DNA from: Amia ocellicauda
Lineage: Eukaryota; Chordata; Actinopteri; Amiiformes; Amiidae
Length of the DNA: 64,000 nt
Direction of reading: 5' to 3'
NCBI RefSeq assembly: GCF_036373705.1
Contig: NC_089851.1
Coordinates: 1,281,501-1,345,500 of the forward strand
The notes below the pieces were generated by a model, which saw only the letters and a program-made list of their open reading frames with translations, was not told where the DNA came from and did no database searches. Positions 10,500 through 21,025 of the stretch are shown one piece after another. Each line of letters starts with the position of its first letter. The first letter of the stretch is position 1. The translations under genes and the position numbers were made by a program.

Positions 10500-12345
10500 T
10501 GTAATGTCTGTTTCAATCCACAGTGTTGTAAGGGGGTGGCACCCACCATCTGCTTTAAAGATTGTTTAAGGATTTGTCTCTCGGCGTTATGCGTTTCAGA
10601 GCATAAGGTACAGAGGGCGAGTGTTGAGGGGGGTAAAAAACTGAGATACTGCGAGAAAACTAAATATTGCCCACAGTGTTGCATTCAGTACCGTTTTCAT
10701 GAGGGTAAAGTCCACAAATGTCTGGAGCCAAGATGTCGGCTCTGTAATGTTGATTTAACCCTGGAAGCCAAGCACCAGTGTTTTATTCACTGGCTGGAGC
10801 CACTGCGGTGCAGAGCACTTGGAGGGACGCCGGTGGTGCGCGGTTTGAATCCCGGACGGGGAGCTCTGACTCGCATTGGCTACATAGACTCGTTAAATTT
10901 CCTCCCCATGAAATTGTGCGCTTTGCATAAAGCTCTGGGTTTTGAGGCGCAGAAGAAAGACTGGTTCTGTCATTTTTTTCAACACGAAGGCCACTCAAAA
11001 TTATCGGGGGCCCTACCCACCCACCTCTTATTACAGGGTTGAGACTATGATGTCTCATGAGAGGGCAGAATTATTTAAATGGTACAATACAGTTAAGGGA
11101 GGTGTTTTTGATTTCAGAGAGGAGATGGCCGCCTATTGTAAAAACAATGTGGTGATCCTTAAAAAAGCCTGCGTTTCCAAGCCGAGGTTATCAAGACCTC
11201 GGGGCTCAACCCTTTGCAATGCGTGACAGTGCAACTTTAAAAATGACCTATGGGTTGAACGTGGTGGTAATTTGGGAACACGAGTGGACTGCCCTGAAAC
11301 AGCAGGGTGAGGGGATATGGGGGTACATGGAAACCTTTGACTTTCGAGACCATCTCGAACCCCAGGATGTGTTATTTGGGGATCGTACCAATGCCATCTG
11401 TCTACATTATGAGGTAAAGGAGAGGGGTAGAGTAGATTACTATGACTTCACTAGTCTGTACCGTTTTGTCAACAAGACCAAAATTTACCCTGTGGGTCAC
11501 CCAACCATAATTTATCGCGACTTTCTCGATGTACCCTCTCCGTGGTCTATTCTTGCCCGTGTTGCCTTATAGGTGTGTAGAACGTGTCCGCACGATGATG
11601 AAGAGAGAGTACTGACAGGCGTCTGGTGTAGCATTGAGCTTGACAAGGCGGTGGAGAAAGGTTACAGAGTCGGGAAGGTGTATGAGGTTTGGCATTTATT
11701 GGAAAAATCTGATACTCTTTTTGCCGATTACATTATTACCCACCTGAAAGGGAAACAGGAGGCCTCTGGCTACCCCTCTTGGTGTGCTGATGACACGGAC
11801 AAAGAGCGTTATGTTCAGCAATATTTTGAAAAGGAAGGGATCCAGCTAGAACCGGTGAACGTAACTGTAAACCCGGCTAAGAGACAAATGTCCAAACTGA
11901 TTTTAAACAGTCTGTGGGGTAAGTTTGGCGAAATAAATAACAGTCTAAACACCACATTGATTAAAACCCCTGAACAGTTTATAGAATTTGTTTTCCAAAG
12001 AACATGATGTATTACACTTTCAATTCTTAAATGACCGAGTGGCCCAGGTCCAGTGGCGGACACCTAAAGCTTTCCCCACCAAGCAGGGGAATGTTAATGT
12101 GTTTATAATGTTTTTTACCACTGCTTATGCCCGGCTTTAACTGTACAACTTAATGGATCAACTGCAGGAATGCACGCAATATCATATTACTGACTCTGTA
12201 ATCTTTGTCACCAGGCCGGGGGATTGGGTCCCGCCCCTCGGGGACTACCTTGGTGAGTTAACGAGTGAACTAGATCCTCAGGACCACATAGTGGAGTTTG
12301 TTTCAGGGGGTTGTAGCGTTATGTTGGGTGTATTTGGATAAGAGC
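10500..12345 (+). pseudogene. Polinton/Maverick-type family B DNA polymerase pseudogene
   Basis: Successive frames follow the order of a protein-primed family B polymerase. At 10.54-10.78 kb is a Cys/His-rich segment (YCEKTKYCPQCC, HKCLEPRCRLCN). At 10.89-11.21 kb comes the exonuclease region (DSLNFLPMKLCALHKALGF, then YCKNNVVILKKAC). At 11.22-11.57 kb is the palm entry DFTSLYR. At 11.57-12.0 kb is AKRQMSKLILNSLWGKFG (motif B). At 12.15-12.34 kb is ITDSVIFVTRPGDWVPP (motif C). Frameshifts break it at least four times, and key residues are changed: the exonuclease Asp is Asn, the Pro after SLY is Arg, and the first Asp of the DTDS box is Ile. A short foreign segment with a tRNA-B-box-like GGTTTGAATCCCGG lies at about 10.84 kb. 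No capsid, integrase or protease partners are seen nearby. Confidence 0.75.
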
Positions 12346-13606
12346 ATTTTAGCTCTGAGCTGAAGCACTGATCTAAAGAAGACCTCTCCCCCCCAAAGTT
12401 ATCAGATTTCCTTTAACTCATCAGCTTGGAACTGGTTTACATCAAAGTGACAGTTTTGGGGAGGATGGCACTGAGAATAAGCCAAATAGTTTGGAATCCT
12501 GTTATGAGATGTCTGGAGAAAGGGGCCTATAGGTAATAAAAAAAAAAACTCTTTGAAGTGGACGAGAGCTGAAATCCCGACATAGAGCTACGAACCCGGG
12601 CCAACCGGCATTTCCAAAAGATGGCATGGATTGACATCAGTCATAAATCAAGCCCCCCTCCGATAGGACACTGGGGGCTGAAACCGAAATCCAATCTCAA
12701 AAACTCAAGAACCAATCACCTATTGATCTGACAGACTATAAAGAACAGCGCACGGCCTCTTTCTCTCTCTCTCACCTGAACCAGCAACTCGCTGCCACAG
12801 CTCAACCTGTAGCTCTGTTGCCCGAACCGGAACCAGAAACCAACTAAGTCTTTGCCAGCAACAGAAGAGTTAAACTGGGAGAAGGAGATTGAGCCGTACG
12901 AAGAATTATTTTAAAGGACTTTATTAAATAAAGAACTTTACAGACTGCGCTGCCCGCCTGTGCCCACCTGATCAGTGGAGTTTTACAGCTGGACAATTGA
13001 CTAAGTCGACTGTATATGAAAGTGTTCAGTCATTTAAATAGCTATTTGAGTCTTAAGAAACTTGACCCTTGGAACCAAACAGGGCCCTGCTTTCCTCAAA
13101 GACTTTGCCTTCAAGTAACTACGGTGGAAACCCTGCTTGCCAAGAAGATTTTGTGCACAACCTTGGAGCCTTCAAACCAGTGGAAAATCTGTTTGGAAAC
13201 GACTCTACTTTCGCGAAACCCCAACTTCCAGGTGCATCGACTGAGTGGAAGTTCTTGGACAAAGCCGAACCGGACTGCCTTTGTTCCAAACCACACGGAC
13301 CTCGTGCCGTGTGCTGTTATCTGAGCCCGAAGCCAGAGAGGCCTCTCTGCGACGAAGTTCAGATAAGTTTAACAGTTTGGAGTTCATGATTCATGACATT
13401 TGAGAAATCAATTAGAAATGTTAATCTGTGATTCATAACTCTAGAATGTGTAATATCATTTAGTTTTCTTAAATATAAATGTGTGTTGCATTAAACTGTT
13501 TTGTAGATAATTTTAGAAATAAAATCTGTCAACGCCGAGAAATATCTTCTCATTCCTGTTTAACTGTTTAGTCTGAAATTGACACAAGTTAATAGACATT
13601 AGATTA
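12346..13606 (+). other. LTR-like or leader sequence with TATA and poly(A) signals
   Basis: GACTATAAAGAACAGC at about 12735 resembles a TATA box and TTAAATAAAGAAC at about 12925 a poly(A) signal, spaced like the U3-R-U5 of an LTR. A moderately long open stretch at 13.02-13.39 kb has no recognisable domain and is open in several frames. A further AAATAAAATC lies at about 13.52 kb. No terminal repeats were found, so LTR identity is inference. The Tc1-like element inserts into the end of this stretch. Confidence 0.35.
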
Positions 13607-13608
13607 TA

Positions 13609-14829
13609 CACTCACCTAAAGGATTATTAGGAACACCATACTAATACTGTGTTTGACCCCCTTTCGCCTTCAGAACTGCCTTAATTCTACGTGGCATTGA
13701 TTCAACAAGGTGCTGAAAGCATTCTTTAGAAATGTTGGCCCATATTGATAGGATAGCATCTTGCAGTTGATGGAGATTTGTGGGATGCACATCCAGGGCA
13801 CGAAGCTCCCGTTCCACCACATCCCAAAGATGCTCTATTGGGTTGAGATCTGGTGACTGTGGGGGCCAGTTTAGTACAGTGAACTCATTGTCATGTTCAA
13901 GAAACCAATTTGAAATGATTCGACCTTTGTGACATGGTGCATTATCCTGCTGGAAGTAGCCATCAGAGGATGGGTACATGGTGGTCATAAAGGGATGGAC
14001 ATGGTCAGAAACAATGCTCAGGTAGGCCGTGGCATTTAAACGATGCCCAACTGGCACTAAGGGGCCTAAAGTGTGCCAAGAAAACATCCCCCACACCATT
14101 ACACCACCACCACCAGCCTGCACAGTGGTAACAAGGCATGATGGATCCATGTTCTCATTCTGTTTACGCCAAATTCTGACTCTACCATCTGAATGTCTCA
14201 ACAGAAATCGAGACTCATCAGACCAGGCAACATTTTTCCAGTCTTCAACTGTCCAATTTTGGTGAGCTTGTGCAAATTGTAGCCTCTTTTTCCTATTTGT
14301 AGTGGAGATGAGTGGTACCCGGTGGGGTCTTCTGCTGTTGTAGCCCATCCGCCTCAAGGTTGTACGTGTTGTGGCTTCACAGATGCTTTGCTGCATACCT
14401 CGGTTGTAACGAGTGCTTATTTCAGTCAAAGTTGCTCTTCTATCAGCTTGAATCAGTCGGCCCATTCTCCTCTGACCTCTAGCATCAACAAGGCATTTTC
14501 GCCCACAGGACTGCCGCATACTGGATGTTTTTCCCTTTTCACACCATTCTTTGTAAACCCTAGAAATGGTTGTGCGTGAAAATCCCAGTAACTGAGCAGA
14601 TTGTGAAATACTCAGACCGGCCCGTCTGGCACCAACAACCATGCCACGCTCAAAATTGCTTAAATCACCTTTCTTTCCCATTCAGACATTCAGTTTGGAG
14701 TTCAGGAGATTGTCTTGACCAGGACCACACCCCTAAATGCATTGAAGCAACTGCCATGTGATTGGTTGGTTAGATAATTGCATTAATGAGAAATTGAACA
14801 GGTGTTCCTAATAATCCTTTAGATGAGTG
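13609..14829 (-). mobile_element. Tc1/mariner element, complete with TIRs and TA duplication
   Basis: The 29-bp terminal inverted repeats at 13609-13637 (starts CACTCACCTAAAGG) and 14801-14829 match with a single difference. The element is flanked by TA at 13607-13608 and 14830-14831, the expected Tc1/mariner target duplication. At 1221 bp with one uninterrupted transposase frame it is compact and looks young. It lies in noncoding LTR-like sequence. Confidence 0.95.
13641..14681 (-). CDS. Tc1/mariner transposase, intact, D-D-36-E spacing
   Basis: This 346-residue DDE transposase cuts and pastes its own element. Residues 1-120 form two helix-turn-helix DNA-binding units (a PAIRED-like segment with ISQSAQLLGFSRTTISRVY, then a second ending TLRRMGYNSRRPHRVP) with a basic GRKCLVDARGQRR linker. 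The catalytic triad reads D155 (AWSDESRF), D246 (YFQQDNAPCH) and E283 (SPDLNPIEHLWD). Thirty-six residues lie between D246 and E283, against 34 in classical Tc1, which places it with the DD36E lineage rather than DD34E. A Gly-rich box (GGGGVMVWGMFS, about 191-202) is present. The frame lies wholly within the two TIRs and begins about 120 bp inside the right one. With no stops or frameshifts, activity is possible but untested. Confidence 0.95.
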   Translation of the reverse strand: MGKKGDLSNFERGMVVGARRAGLSISQSAQLLGFSRTTISRVYKEWCEKGKTSSMRQSCGRKCLVDARGQRRMGRLIQADRRATLTEISTRYNRGMQQSICEATTRTTLRRMGYNSRRPHRVPLISTTNRKKRLQFAQAHQNWTVEDWKNVAWSDESRFLLRHSDGRVRIWRKQNENMDPSCLVTTVQAGGGGVMVWGMFSWHTLGPLVPVGHRLNATAYLSIVSDHVHPFMTTMYPSSDGYFQQDNAPCHKGRIISNWFLEHDNEFTVLNWPPQSPDLNPIEHLWDVVERELRALDVHPTNLHQLQDAILSIWANISKECFQHLVESMPRRIKAVLKAKGGQTQY

Positions 14830-14831
14830 TA

Positions 14832-15299
14832 TATACTCCATTAGTATTTCAGAGATAACACAAATCACACAAAAACGTTTTCACAATACAATGACATTTA
14901 TTAAATGTTGAAGTTATAATTATAATTCATAGTTGAACTTCAATACAACACAAGGGGAAAAATAGAACACATGGAATAAAACTGAGAAAGTTCTGGACAC
15001 AAACAGAACATGACCATAGCGTTCAAATAACATTTTTTTTGTGTGTAACGAATAGGCTTTCTAAAAATGTGAATAGAACAAATGGAAAATATATATAGAA
15101 AACAAAACTATTTTAAACTAACAACAGATTTTTTACTACAAAAAGTTTCTGTCCAGGATCAATTGCGCACATTGCAGATTTTACATTGCCATGGTTTCTC
15201 TTCTTGGCCATTTTCTTTGACACAGTACATCACTCCTGTAATGAAAAATATAAATATATTTCAAACAAATTCTAAAGGAGAAGCACCAGCCCCTGAGAG
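14832..15299. other. No gene recognised
   Basis: AT-rich sequence after the Tc1-like element. It contains a T run near 15.03 kb and no recognisable domain before the Gypsy integrase fragment. Confidence 0.4.
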
Positions 15300-16464
15300 A
15301 GAATTGTCCCCGGTCATGACGCAGCCACCTCCACAACTTCTCATGGTATGTTTTGGCATGGCACAACTGCAAGACAAACAGAGTGTTGCCGACAGAGGGA
15401 TACCTCGTGCAAAACACCCTACTCACCTACCCACACTTTGCAATGATAAACTGAGTATTGTACCACATAAACAACAGGAGGAAATCCTTGAATGCTTTTT
15501 GGTTGCCCAACCATTTCATCACACCGTGATGCAACTGGCACACACCCACCTGCTAGGTGCACATCTGTGGGGAGAGAAAACAAGAGAGTACAGAGGTTCT
15601 ACTGGCCCGGCATCCACAAAGCAGTGAAGGACTATTCTAGACAGTGAGATGCCTGTCAAAAAGATTCGCCGAAGCCCGCTTATCGTAATCCCCTCGTTCC
15701 ATTGCCTATCATTGAAATACCTTTCGACTGCATCGTCATGGATTTAGTTGGAACTCTAGTGAAATCAACGAGGGAACATCAATACATCCTTGTCATTGTT
15801 GATTATGCTACCACTATCTGGAAGCCATACCACTGCAAACCATGGCGTCCAAAGGCATCACTAAGCAGGTGTTCATGTTATTCTCCATAACATCACAAAG
15901 AAGATCCTGATGGACCAAGGCTACATTTATCACTCCTAAAAGATGGAAGGAACTGGGACCCACTACTTCCCTATTTGCTATTTGAGAGTTACCATAAGCT
16001 ACTACCTTTTTCTCCCCTTTTGAATTAATATATGGCTGAAGACCACAAGGGATAGATTGCATAATGCCTATGGTTTGGACACATATACAACAAGCGCAAC
16101 AGGCACAAGAGTGCTCATACAACTGCAGTGCCCAACCCCGTGCTTTCAGTCTGGCAACCAAGTCCTCGTTCTCTTACCCACGACCAAGAATAAATTCCTC
16201 TCCAGCTGGAGAGGTCCCTATAGAATCCTAGAGAAAGTGGGCGATGTAATTTTCAAGGTGGCACAGCCAGACAGGAGAAAATTGGTACAGTTATAACATA
16301 TTAACCCGTTGAAGAAATGGATTGCCCAAGAGAGCCTCATTGCATGTCAAAGGAAAGCCCCCGAGAAGTCGTACACTGCAGTCCTGAATTGTCACCCTTA
16401 CGGCTAAACTGTCCTCATTCTGAAGCCAGACGGCTCCCTGCGGTTCTGTAATGACTACAGAAAG
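15300..16464 (+). pseudogene. Ty3/Gypsy integrase followed by start of RT (IN-before-RT order)
   Basis: The zinc-binding HHCC region is readable at 15.51-15.66 kb (HTVMQLAHTHLLGAH, then DACQKDSPKPAYRNP), with the first Cys replaced by a TGA. At 15.70-15.83 kb follows PFDCIVMDLVGTLVKS and YILVIVDYAT, the first Asp of the integrase core. The rest of the core is deleted. At 16.13-16.33 kb the C-terminal GPF/Y module is clear (GNQVLVLLPTTKNKFLSSW, GPYRILEKVGDVIFKV, QPDRRK). Directly downstream on the same strand at 16.41-16.46 kb is LKPDGSLRFCNDYRK, the entry of Gypsy RT, which continues at 21026 after the BEL insertion. Integrase therefore precedes RT, the reverse of the usual Gypsy order. Confidence 0.8.
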
Positions 16465-16469
16465 CCCAG

Positions 16470-16746
16470 TGTAGCGTAGCTTCAGTAAAAAAAAATAGCC
16501 GGTCACAACTTTTAGGTTCTGAACGAAAACAAAACTTTATTGTATTACAGTTCAGTGTGCATTTAAAGGAAATCAAGAAACTAAAATGCGGTAATAGAAA
16601 ACAGAGCTGGATCACTAAACACTTTGCTTTCGTCCTTTGTATTTTCCCCCATAGTTCTTCCTTCTTCCCGTGTCTCATATCCTCTTTCTGTTACAGCAAA
16701 GACTCCTGGGAACTGTAGTCTTGCAGTACTAAATAAAGTTACAACA
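16470..16746 (-). repeat. BEL/Pao 3' LTR
   Basis: This 277-bp LTR begins TGTAG and ends ACAACA on the plus strand. On the coding strand it contains an AATAAAG poly(A)-type signal about 16.54 kb. It is paired with 20746-21020. Confidence 0.92.
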
Positions 16747-16775
16747 CGCTCCGGCCCGATGAACCTAGTTCATCC

Positions 16776-17081
16776 CTAGTTAATTTCCAGAGGGTACAAA
16801 AACTGAATCGGGGGTCTCAACAAAGTACCCGAGGGTAAACGAAGGGTACAGTATCTGACTTGGCCATCACGCCCATGAAACAGGTCCATGACTCTTCCAG
16901 TTTTCCACATCTGCCTCGGCAGTTCGTCCTCACTGATGAGAGCCACATCTCCCACCTTCAAGATGGTAGGTTTTGCTGTGCTGCTACTGTGTGCTGACTT
17001 TAGATCCAACAAATACTCCTTTCTCCAGCGGGTCCAAAAGCTGTCCACAAGTCTTTGTCTGTATTTCCACCTCCGGCACAT
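16776..17081 (-). pseudogene. BEL/Pao integrase C-terminal (DUF5641-like) segment
   Basis: An open 101-residue frame containing WTRWRKEYLLDL, KVGDVALISEDELPRQMWKTGRV and the final LYPLE. This is the DUF5641-type module that ends Pao-family pol proteins. It sits downstream of the integrase segment in a different frame, so the original continuous pol has been broken. It ends about 30 bp before the 3' LTR. Confidence 0.8.
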
Positions 17082-17147
17082 GTCTTCCTTTTTGGAGTTG
17101 GGTGGCTGATCGGCTGGTGGGAGACTCCAAGATGGTAATGAGGTGAG

Positions 17148-17483
17148 TCACTGCCCGATGAGGAAATGTGCAGGTGTCAGTGGATGTGGTTCATCAACCT
17201 CATTGTGAACAAAGGTCAATGGTCTGGAATTCAGAATTGCTTCAACTTCAGTCAGAATTGTGCTCAGCTCTTCGAAGTTCAAGGATGCCTTCCCCAGAAT
17301 TTTCTTCAGACACGTCTTGACTGATCTGACTAGTCTCTCCCAGAATCCACCCCACCATGCTGCACACTCCACAATGAATTTCCAAGCAATGCCCTTCTCA
17401 GAAAAGAAACTCTGAAGATTGTGATCCTTCATTGATTTCCATAGCTGTTTCAGATCTAGATCAGCTCTCTTAAAAGTCTTCAT
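17148..17483 (-). pseudogene. BEL/Pao integrase, internally deleted
   Basis: The frame reads CAAWWGGFWERLVRSVK, then ILNSRPLTF and HPLTPAHFLIGQ, the distal core of a Pao-type integrase; the Glu of WER is the likely catalytic Glu. Upstream, the zinc-binding region and the two catalytic Asp residues are missing: RNase H sequence ends near 17.47 kb and joins the distal core almost directly, so a deletion of several hundred bases has removed them. Confidence 0.8.
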
Positions 17484-18195
17484 TCATTATTTCAGCAGGG
17501 GGCATGGTGTCTTGAAGAGGTTTCATGCCTTCATCCAAAGAAGTCAAACATGCTGGTCCCTTCCACCAAAGCATGCTGTCTTTCAAGCTGGTGGGTAGGT
17601 CTGCAGGATTATGCTTCCCACTGCAATGTGACCAGGATGCTGTCTCAGTTAATGACTGGATCTCCATCACTCTCTTAGCCACAAATGGCTTCCATTTCTG
17701 CGCTGTACTGCATATCCATTGCAGAACAATCATGGAGTCTGTCCACATGTGCACTTGTTTCTGCTCCATCCGTAGCGTTTTGGACAAAGAGCTGTTCAGT
17801 CTGGCTCCAATCAGTGCTCCCAGCAGTTCAAGGCGAGGAAGTGTGATTTTCTTCAGAGGGGCCACTCTGGTCTTTGATGCCACAAAGCTGGTGATCAATT
17901 CCCTATTGCTAGCTTCACCCTGCAAATAGACCACTGCAGTGTATGCTCTTTCGCTGGCATCACAGAACACGTGCAACTGCCAGGCTGGACTGCCCTCCAA
18001 ACTAGTCCCTGCACAATACCATCTTGGTATGGTCAGATTGTGCAGCTGTGGCAGCTCTAGACACCACTGTTGCCATCTCGTAGATAAATCTGTTGGTATT
18101 TCTTCGTCCCAATCCAATCCTCTTTCCCACTTTTCTTGGAAGAGACATTTTACACGAATGGTAAAGGGGGTCAAAAACCCAATCGGATCGAAAAT
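17470..18195 (-). pseudogene. BEL/Pao RNase H region of pol
   Basis: It continues the RT frame after a single TGA at 18196-18198. Landmarks are FDPIGFLTPFTIRVK, PRWYCAGTSL, the RNase H-like HVFCDASERAYTAVVYLQG, TLPRLELLGALIGARL, MWTDSMIVLQW and HNPADLPTS. These match the Peptidase_A17/RNase H block of Pao elements. The stop upstream is explained by one CGA-to-TGA change at a CpG, typical decay of methylated DNA. Confidence 0.85.
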
Positions 18196-19128
18196 TCATG
18201 CGGCAGATTGCAGGACACTTCTCTTGGTGTTCCTTCGTCCCTTCATGAAGTCGAGGAGGGGTCGTAGGTCAAAGGCAAAATTGTCAGTTTCCGGCCTCCA
18301 CACTAACCCTAACACCTTCAGCACAGCTCCATGAGTTTTCAACTCTGTGGTCGAATCAATGGCATTCTGCTTCCATTGCACTCTTAGTTCTGATGAATTT
18401 GTCATCCACTTGCAAAGGGTCATGCTGACCGTGAGCAGTATTTCTTTAGCTGTAGTAGTAATGTAGATAGCTTCTTCCATGCTTCCTGAGCTTGCAATTA
18501 AATCATCGACATATAGTGACTCCCTCATCATCTCAACAACTTGTGGATGTGCCTCTTCATATTGCTTCACATGATGTCGAATTGTGGCTGCCAACAGAAA
18601 GGGGCTTGGTGAAGCTCCATACCGGACTCTTTTCATTCGGAGAACACGCAGCCTTTTTTCATCATGCTCGGTTGGAGGATCCTCTGTCCACTGATCCCTT
18701 TTAGTCAGTGATATCTGCAGAAAAGCCTTTGTGATGTCTGCCGTGAAAGCAATTCTATGCTGTCGAAATTTGATCAAAACATCTAATAACTCAGGATTCA
18801 AATTAGGCCCTGTTAGCAAACAATCATTTAACAAGGAACATCTGTCCTCATGTGACCAGGCATCAAACACAATTCTCAGTTTGGTTGTAGCTTTCTCTTC
18901 TCTCGGGACTGTGTGATGAGGTAAGTAATAAGTCACATTCCCGTTGGCTTCATTGAATGTGTCCTCTGCAGCTACTTCCTCCACGATGCCTTGTTCAAGA
19001 TATTCTTGAATGACTCCATTGTACCTGTCATACAGCGTTGCGTCCATCCTAAACTTTCTCTGTAGACTGTCAAGCCTTTTCCTTGCAACTCTGTAATTGT
19101 CGGGTAGGTTGGTCTCTCCTGTCACCAT
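18196..19128 (-). pseudogene. BEL/Pao reverse transcriptase
   Basis: An open 310-codon frame with the ordered RT motifs of Pao elements: YLPHHTVPREEK, LRIVFDAWS, LLTGPNLNPELLDVL, FTADITKAFLQISL (motif A), RVRYGASPSPFLLAATIRHH (motif B) and SLYVDDLIAS, the catalytic YVDD. The catalytic core looks complete. The copy is nevertheless non-functional because of the terminal stop, the integrase deletion and a broken gag. Confidence 0.9.
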
Positions 19129-20044
19129 GGCAGTTCAACTTCATATCTGCCTTCCTTATATCTCACTGTTTTCTCAAAGTTCTGTTTGTGTGTTTCAGCA
19201 TCTGACCTCAGATCTCGCTCTCCAGCTATTCCAAGCGACTCCAGATCCCAAAATGCATGCAGTTGTTTTGAAACAAGAGTTTCTTCATTGAGGCTGCAAT
19301 ACATCATTCCAACACTCTGGGTCATCATGCGGGAGATTCGAACTGGTCCTTGCACAGTCCATCTCGAGCAACTAGAGCTCCTGCCAGCCTCTCCACCCTG
19401 CCTGACACGACCTGCCAGTAATAATCTCCCCCGATGAGCACTGCCAGTTCAGAATCTTGTTTACTTCTTTCAGGGAAGTCTGCTAGCTGCAGCCCCTTCC
19501 TTTCTAGTGCTTGGGTTAAGTGCTCACTTGGTACTTTCATCATGGCCGTGCAGACCTGTGGTGTCTCCAGCACCTCTATTTCTACTCTTTGATGTCCATC
19601 ACGGATGTTCTTAAGGATCAATTTAATGGTCTTGCGTTTAGTCAGTACTGGAGCATCAGAGCCAAATGTGTGTAGATTGATCGTCTCTTCTCTTATCACA
19701 GGGAGCTTTCTGGCTTGTGGTCTGGCCTTTCACAGAATATGCAGTTGTCACTTGGTTTTGGGCTGGCTGTGTGTAATGCAGCTGCAGATGGAACACAAGG
19801 TCTCTTTGCCCTTGACTCAAAATGTGCACCTTGTTTCTGGAGAGGTTTCAGATTAATCTGAGCTGTTTACTTTAGTCAAACGCAAAGCTTCTTTAGAAAA
19901 GTCATGAGCTCTGGGGACCTTCCATTCATCATCGATTTCTTTCTCGCGACTAAACTCAAGAATGATGTCATCAGGGATCATCTGCAGTAATATAGGACAC
20001 AGCAAGCTGCCATACGTGCTTGAAACCACATCTGGATTTCGCAC
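19122..20044 (-). pseudogene. BEL/Pao protease and gag C-terminal pieces
   Basis: At 19325-19699 the minus strand reads as the DUF1758-type retropepsin region of a Pao element (TINLHTFGSDAPVL, KLILKNIRDGHQ, LQLADFPE, AVLIGGDYYWQVVSG). The catalytic D(T/S)G stretch lies in a damaged segment. At 19122-19355 are MTQSVGMMYCSLNEE and further gag-pol linker. At 19853-20044 is a short segment ending in gag-like KVNSSD. Frames alternate, so this is a decayed gag-pro region. Confidence 0.65.
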
Positions 20045-20079
20045 TCATCATACAGCTGATGTAAGGCTGCCTTCTCGGA

Positions 20080-20600
20080 AGTTTAAAACTTATTCATGTG
20101 AGCATTGATTATAAGATCCTTGTGTTCAAATCTGCCTTGGAGGATTTCTACTGCCATGTCATAATTTGCATCTGACAACGCAAGCCCGGCGACCACAGTG
20201 GCAGCGGATCCACTCAAGTACGATTTCAGGTAATTAAACTTTTCCGTCTTGGATAGGCTGTCATTGTTATGAATAGCTGTCTCATACTGGTTCCAGAATT
20301 CATTCCACCCACTGAAATCGCCTGTAAACCTACCAATAATCAGTTTCGGGAGTTTAACTGTGTTGACTCACTACTCTATCACTGCTGCTACCACTAGCTG
20401 CGCTACTAACAGCATCCCGCTCCCGCTGTATGACTCTCATAGCGCGGCTCTTCCACAGGATGACACGGTCCTGATACTCCTGCGTGTTTTCAATCTCTGC
20501 TTCTAATTCGTCCAGCGGCGTTTCATCTTCAATGCCCTTGTCCAGGTCGATAAGACTTTCCTCCTTGGTTGACAAGAGTGTCAGCAGCTCCCGGAGTGTC
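20080..20600 (-). pseudogene. BEL/Pao gag N-terminal remnant
   Basis: On the minus strand, 20354-20575 encodes an acidic, helical segment (LDKGIEDETPLDELEAEIENTQEYQDRVILWKS is split here as DELEAEIENTQEYQD and RVILWKS) typical of the coiled N-terminal region of Pao gag. Between 20.08 and 20.34 kb other frames read FSGDFSGWNEFWNQYE-like and SGSAATVVAGL-like segments, matching the DUF1759 gag domain. The position just inside the 5' LTR fits. Confidence 0.65.
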
Positions 20601-20745
20601 TCTGTCTGGATTTTCGGAGCCCAGCTCCCCTTCTATAAGGTTCAGCAGTTTTGTCGTAGAAGTTCGGATTGTACCTCTTTTCCGTTTCAGACGATCCTTC
20701 CTCTCAGCCCCTCCTCTTCACTAATCCTGGGTTTCAGCACCAAAA

Positions 20746-21020
20746 TGTAGCGTAGCTTCAGTCAAAAAAGTAGCCTGTCACAACTTTCAGGTTCTGAACG
20801 AAAACAAAACCTTATTGTGTTGCACACTGAACTGTATTTAAAGGAAATCAAGAAACTAAATGTGGTAATTGAAAACAGAGCTGGATCACTAAACATGTTG
20901 CTTTCTTCCTTTGTATTTTCCCCCATAGTTCTTCCTTCTTCCCGTGTCTCATATCCTCTTTCTGTTACAGCAATGACTCCTGGGAACTGTAGTCTTGCAG
21001 TACTAAATAAAGTTACAACA
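20746..21020 (-). repeat. BEL/Pao 5' LTR
   Basis: This 275-bp LTR is paired with 16470-16746. It adjoins the putative primer-binding site on its internal side and the CCCAG target duplication on its outer side (21021-21025). Confidence 0.92.
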
Positions 21021-21025
21021 CCCAG

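Larger units (their letters stand above)
16470..21020 (-). mobile_element. BEL/Pao LTR retrotransposon, nested in a Gypsy element
   Basis: Two LTRs bound the element: 16470-16746 and 20746-21020, both starting TGTAGCGTAGCTTCAG and ending AAATAAAGTTACAACA. They differ at roughly 20 positions plus small indels (about 7-9 percent by eye). The 5-bp duplication CCCAG flanks them at 16465-16469 and 21021-21025. Coding is on the minus strand, so the LTR at 20746-21020 is the 5' LTR. Next to it, read on the minus strand, is TGGTGCTGAAACCCAGGAT, a plausible tRNA primer-binding site starting TGG. Gene order (gag, protease, RT, RNase H, integrase, DUF5641-like tail) is that of BEL/Pao. The element is inactivated by stops, frameshifts and an internal integrase deletion. 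Confidence 0.95.

Noticed and set aside
10830-10870. tRNA gene suggested by a B-box-like GGTTTGAATCCCGG
   Set aside because: No cloverleaf can be built around it and no A box at the proper distance; likely a SINE scrap inside the Polinton pseudogene.
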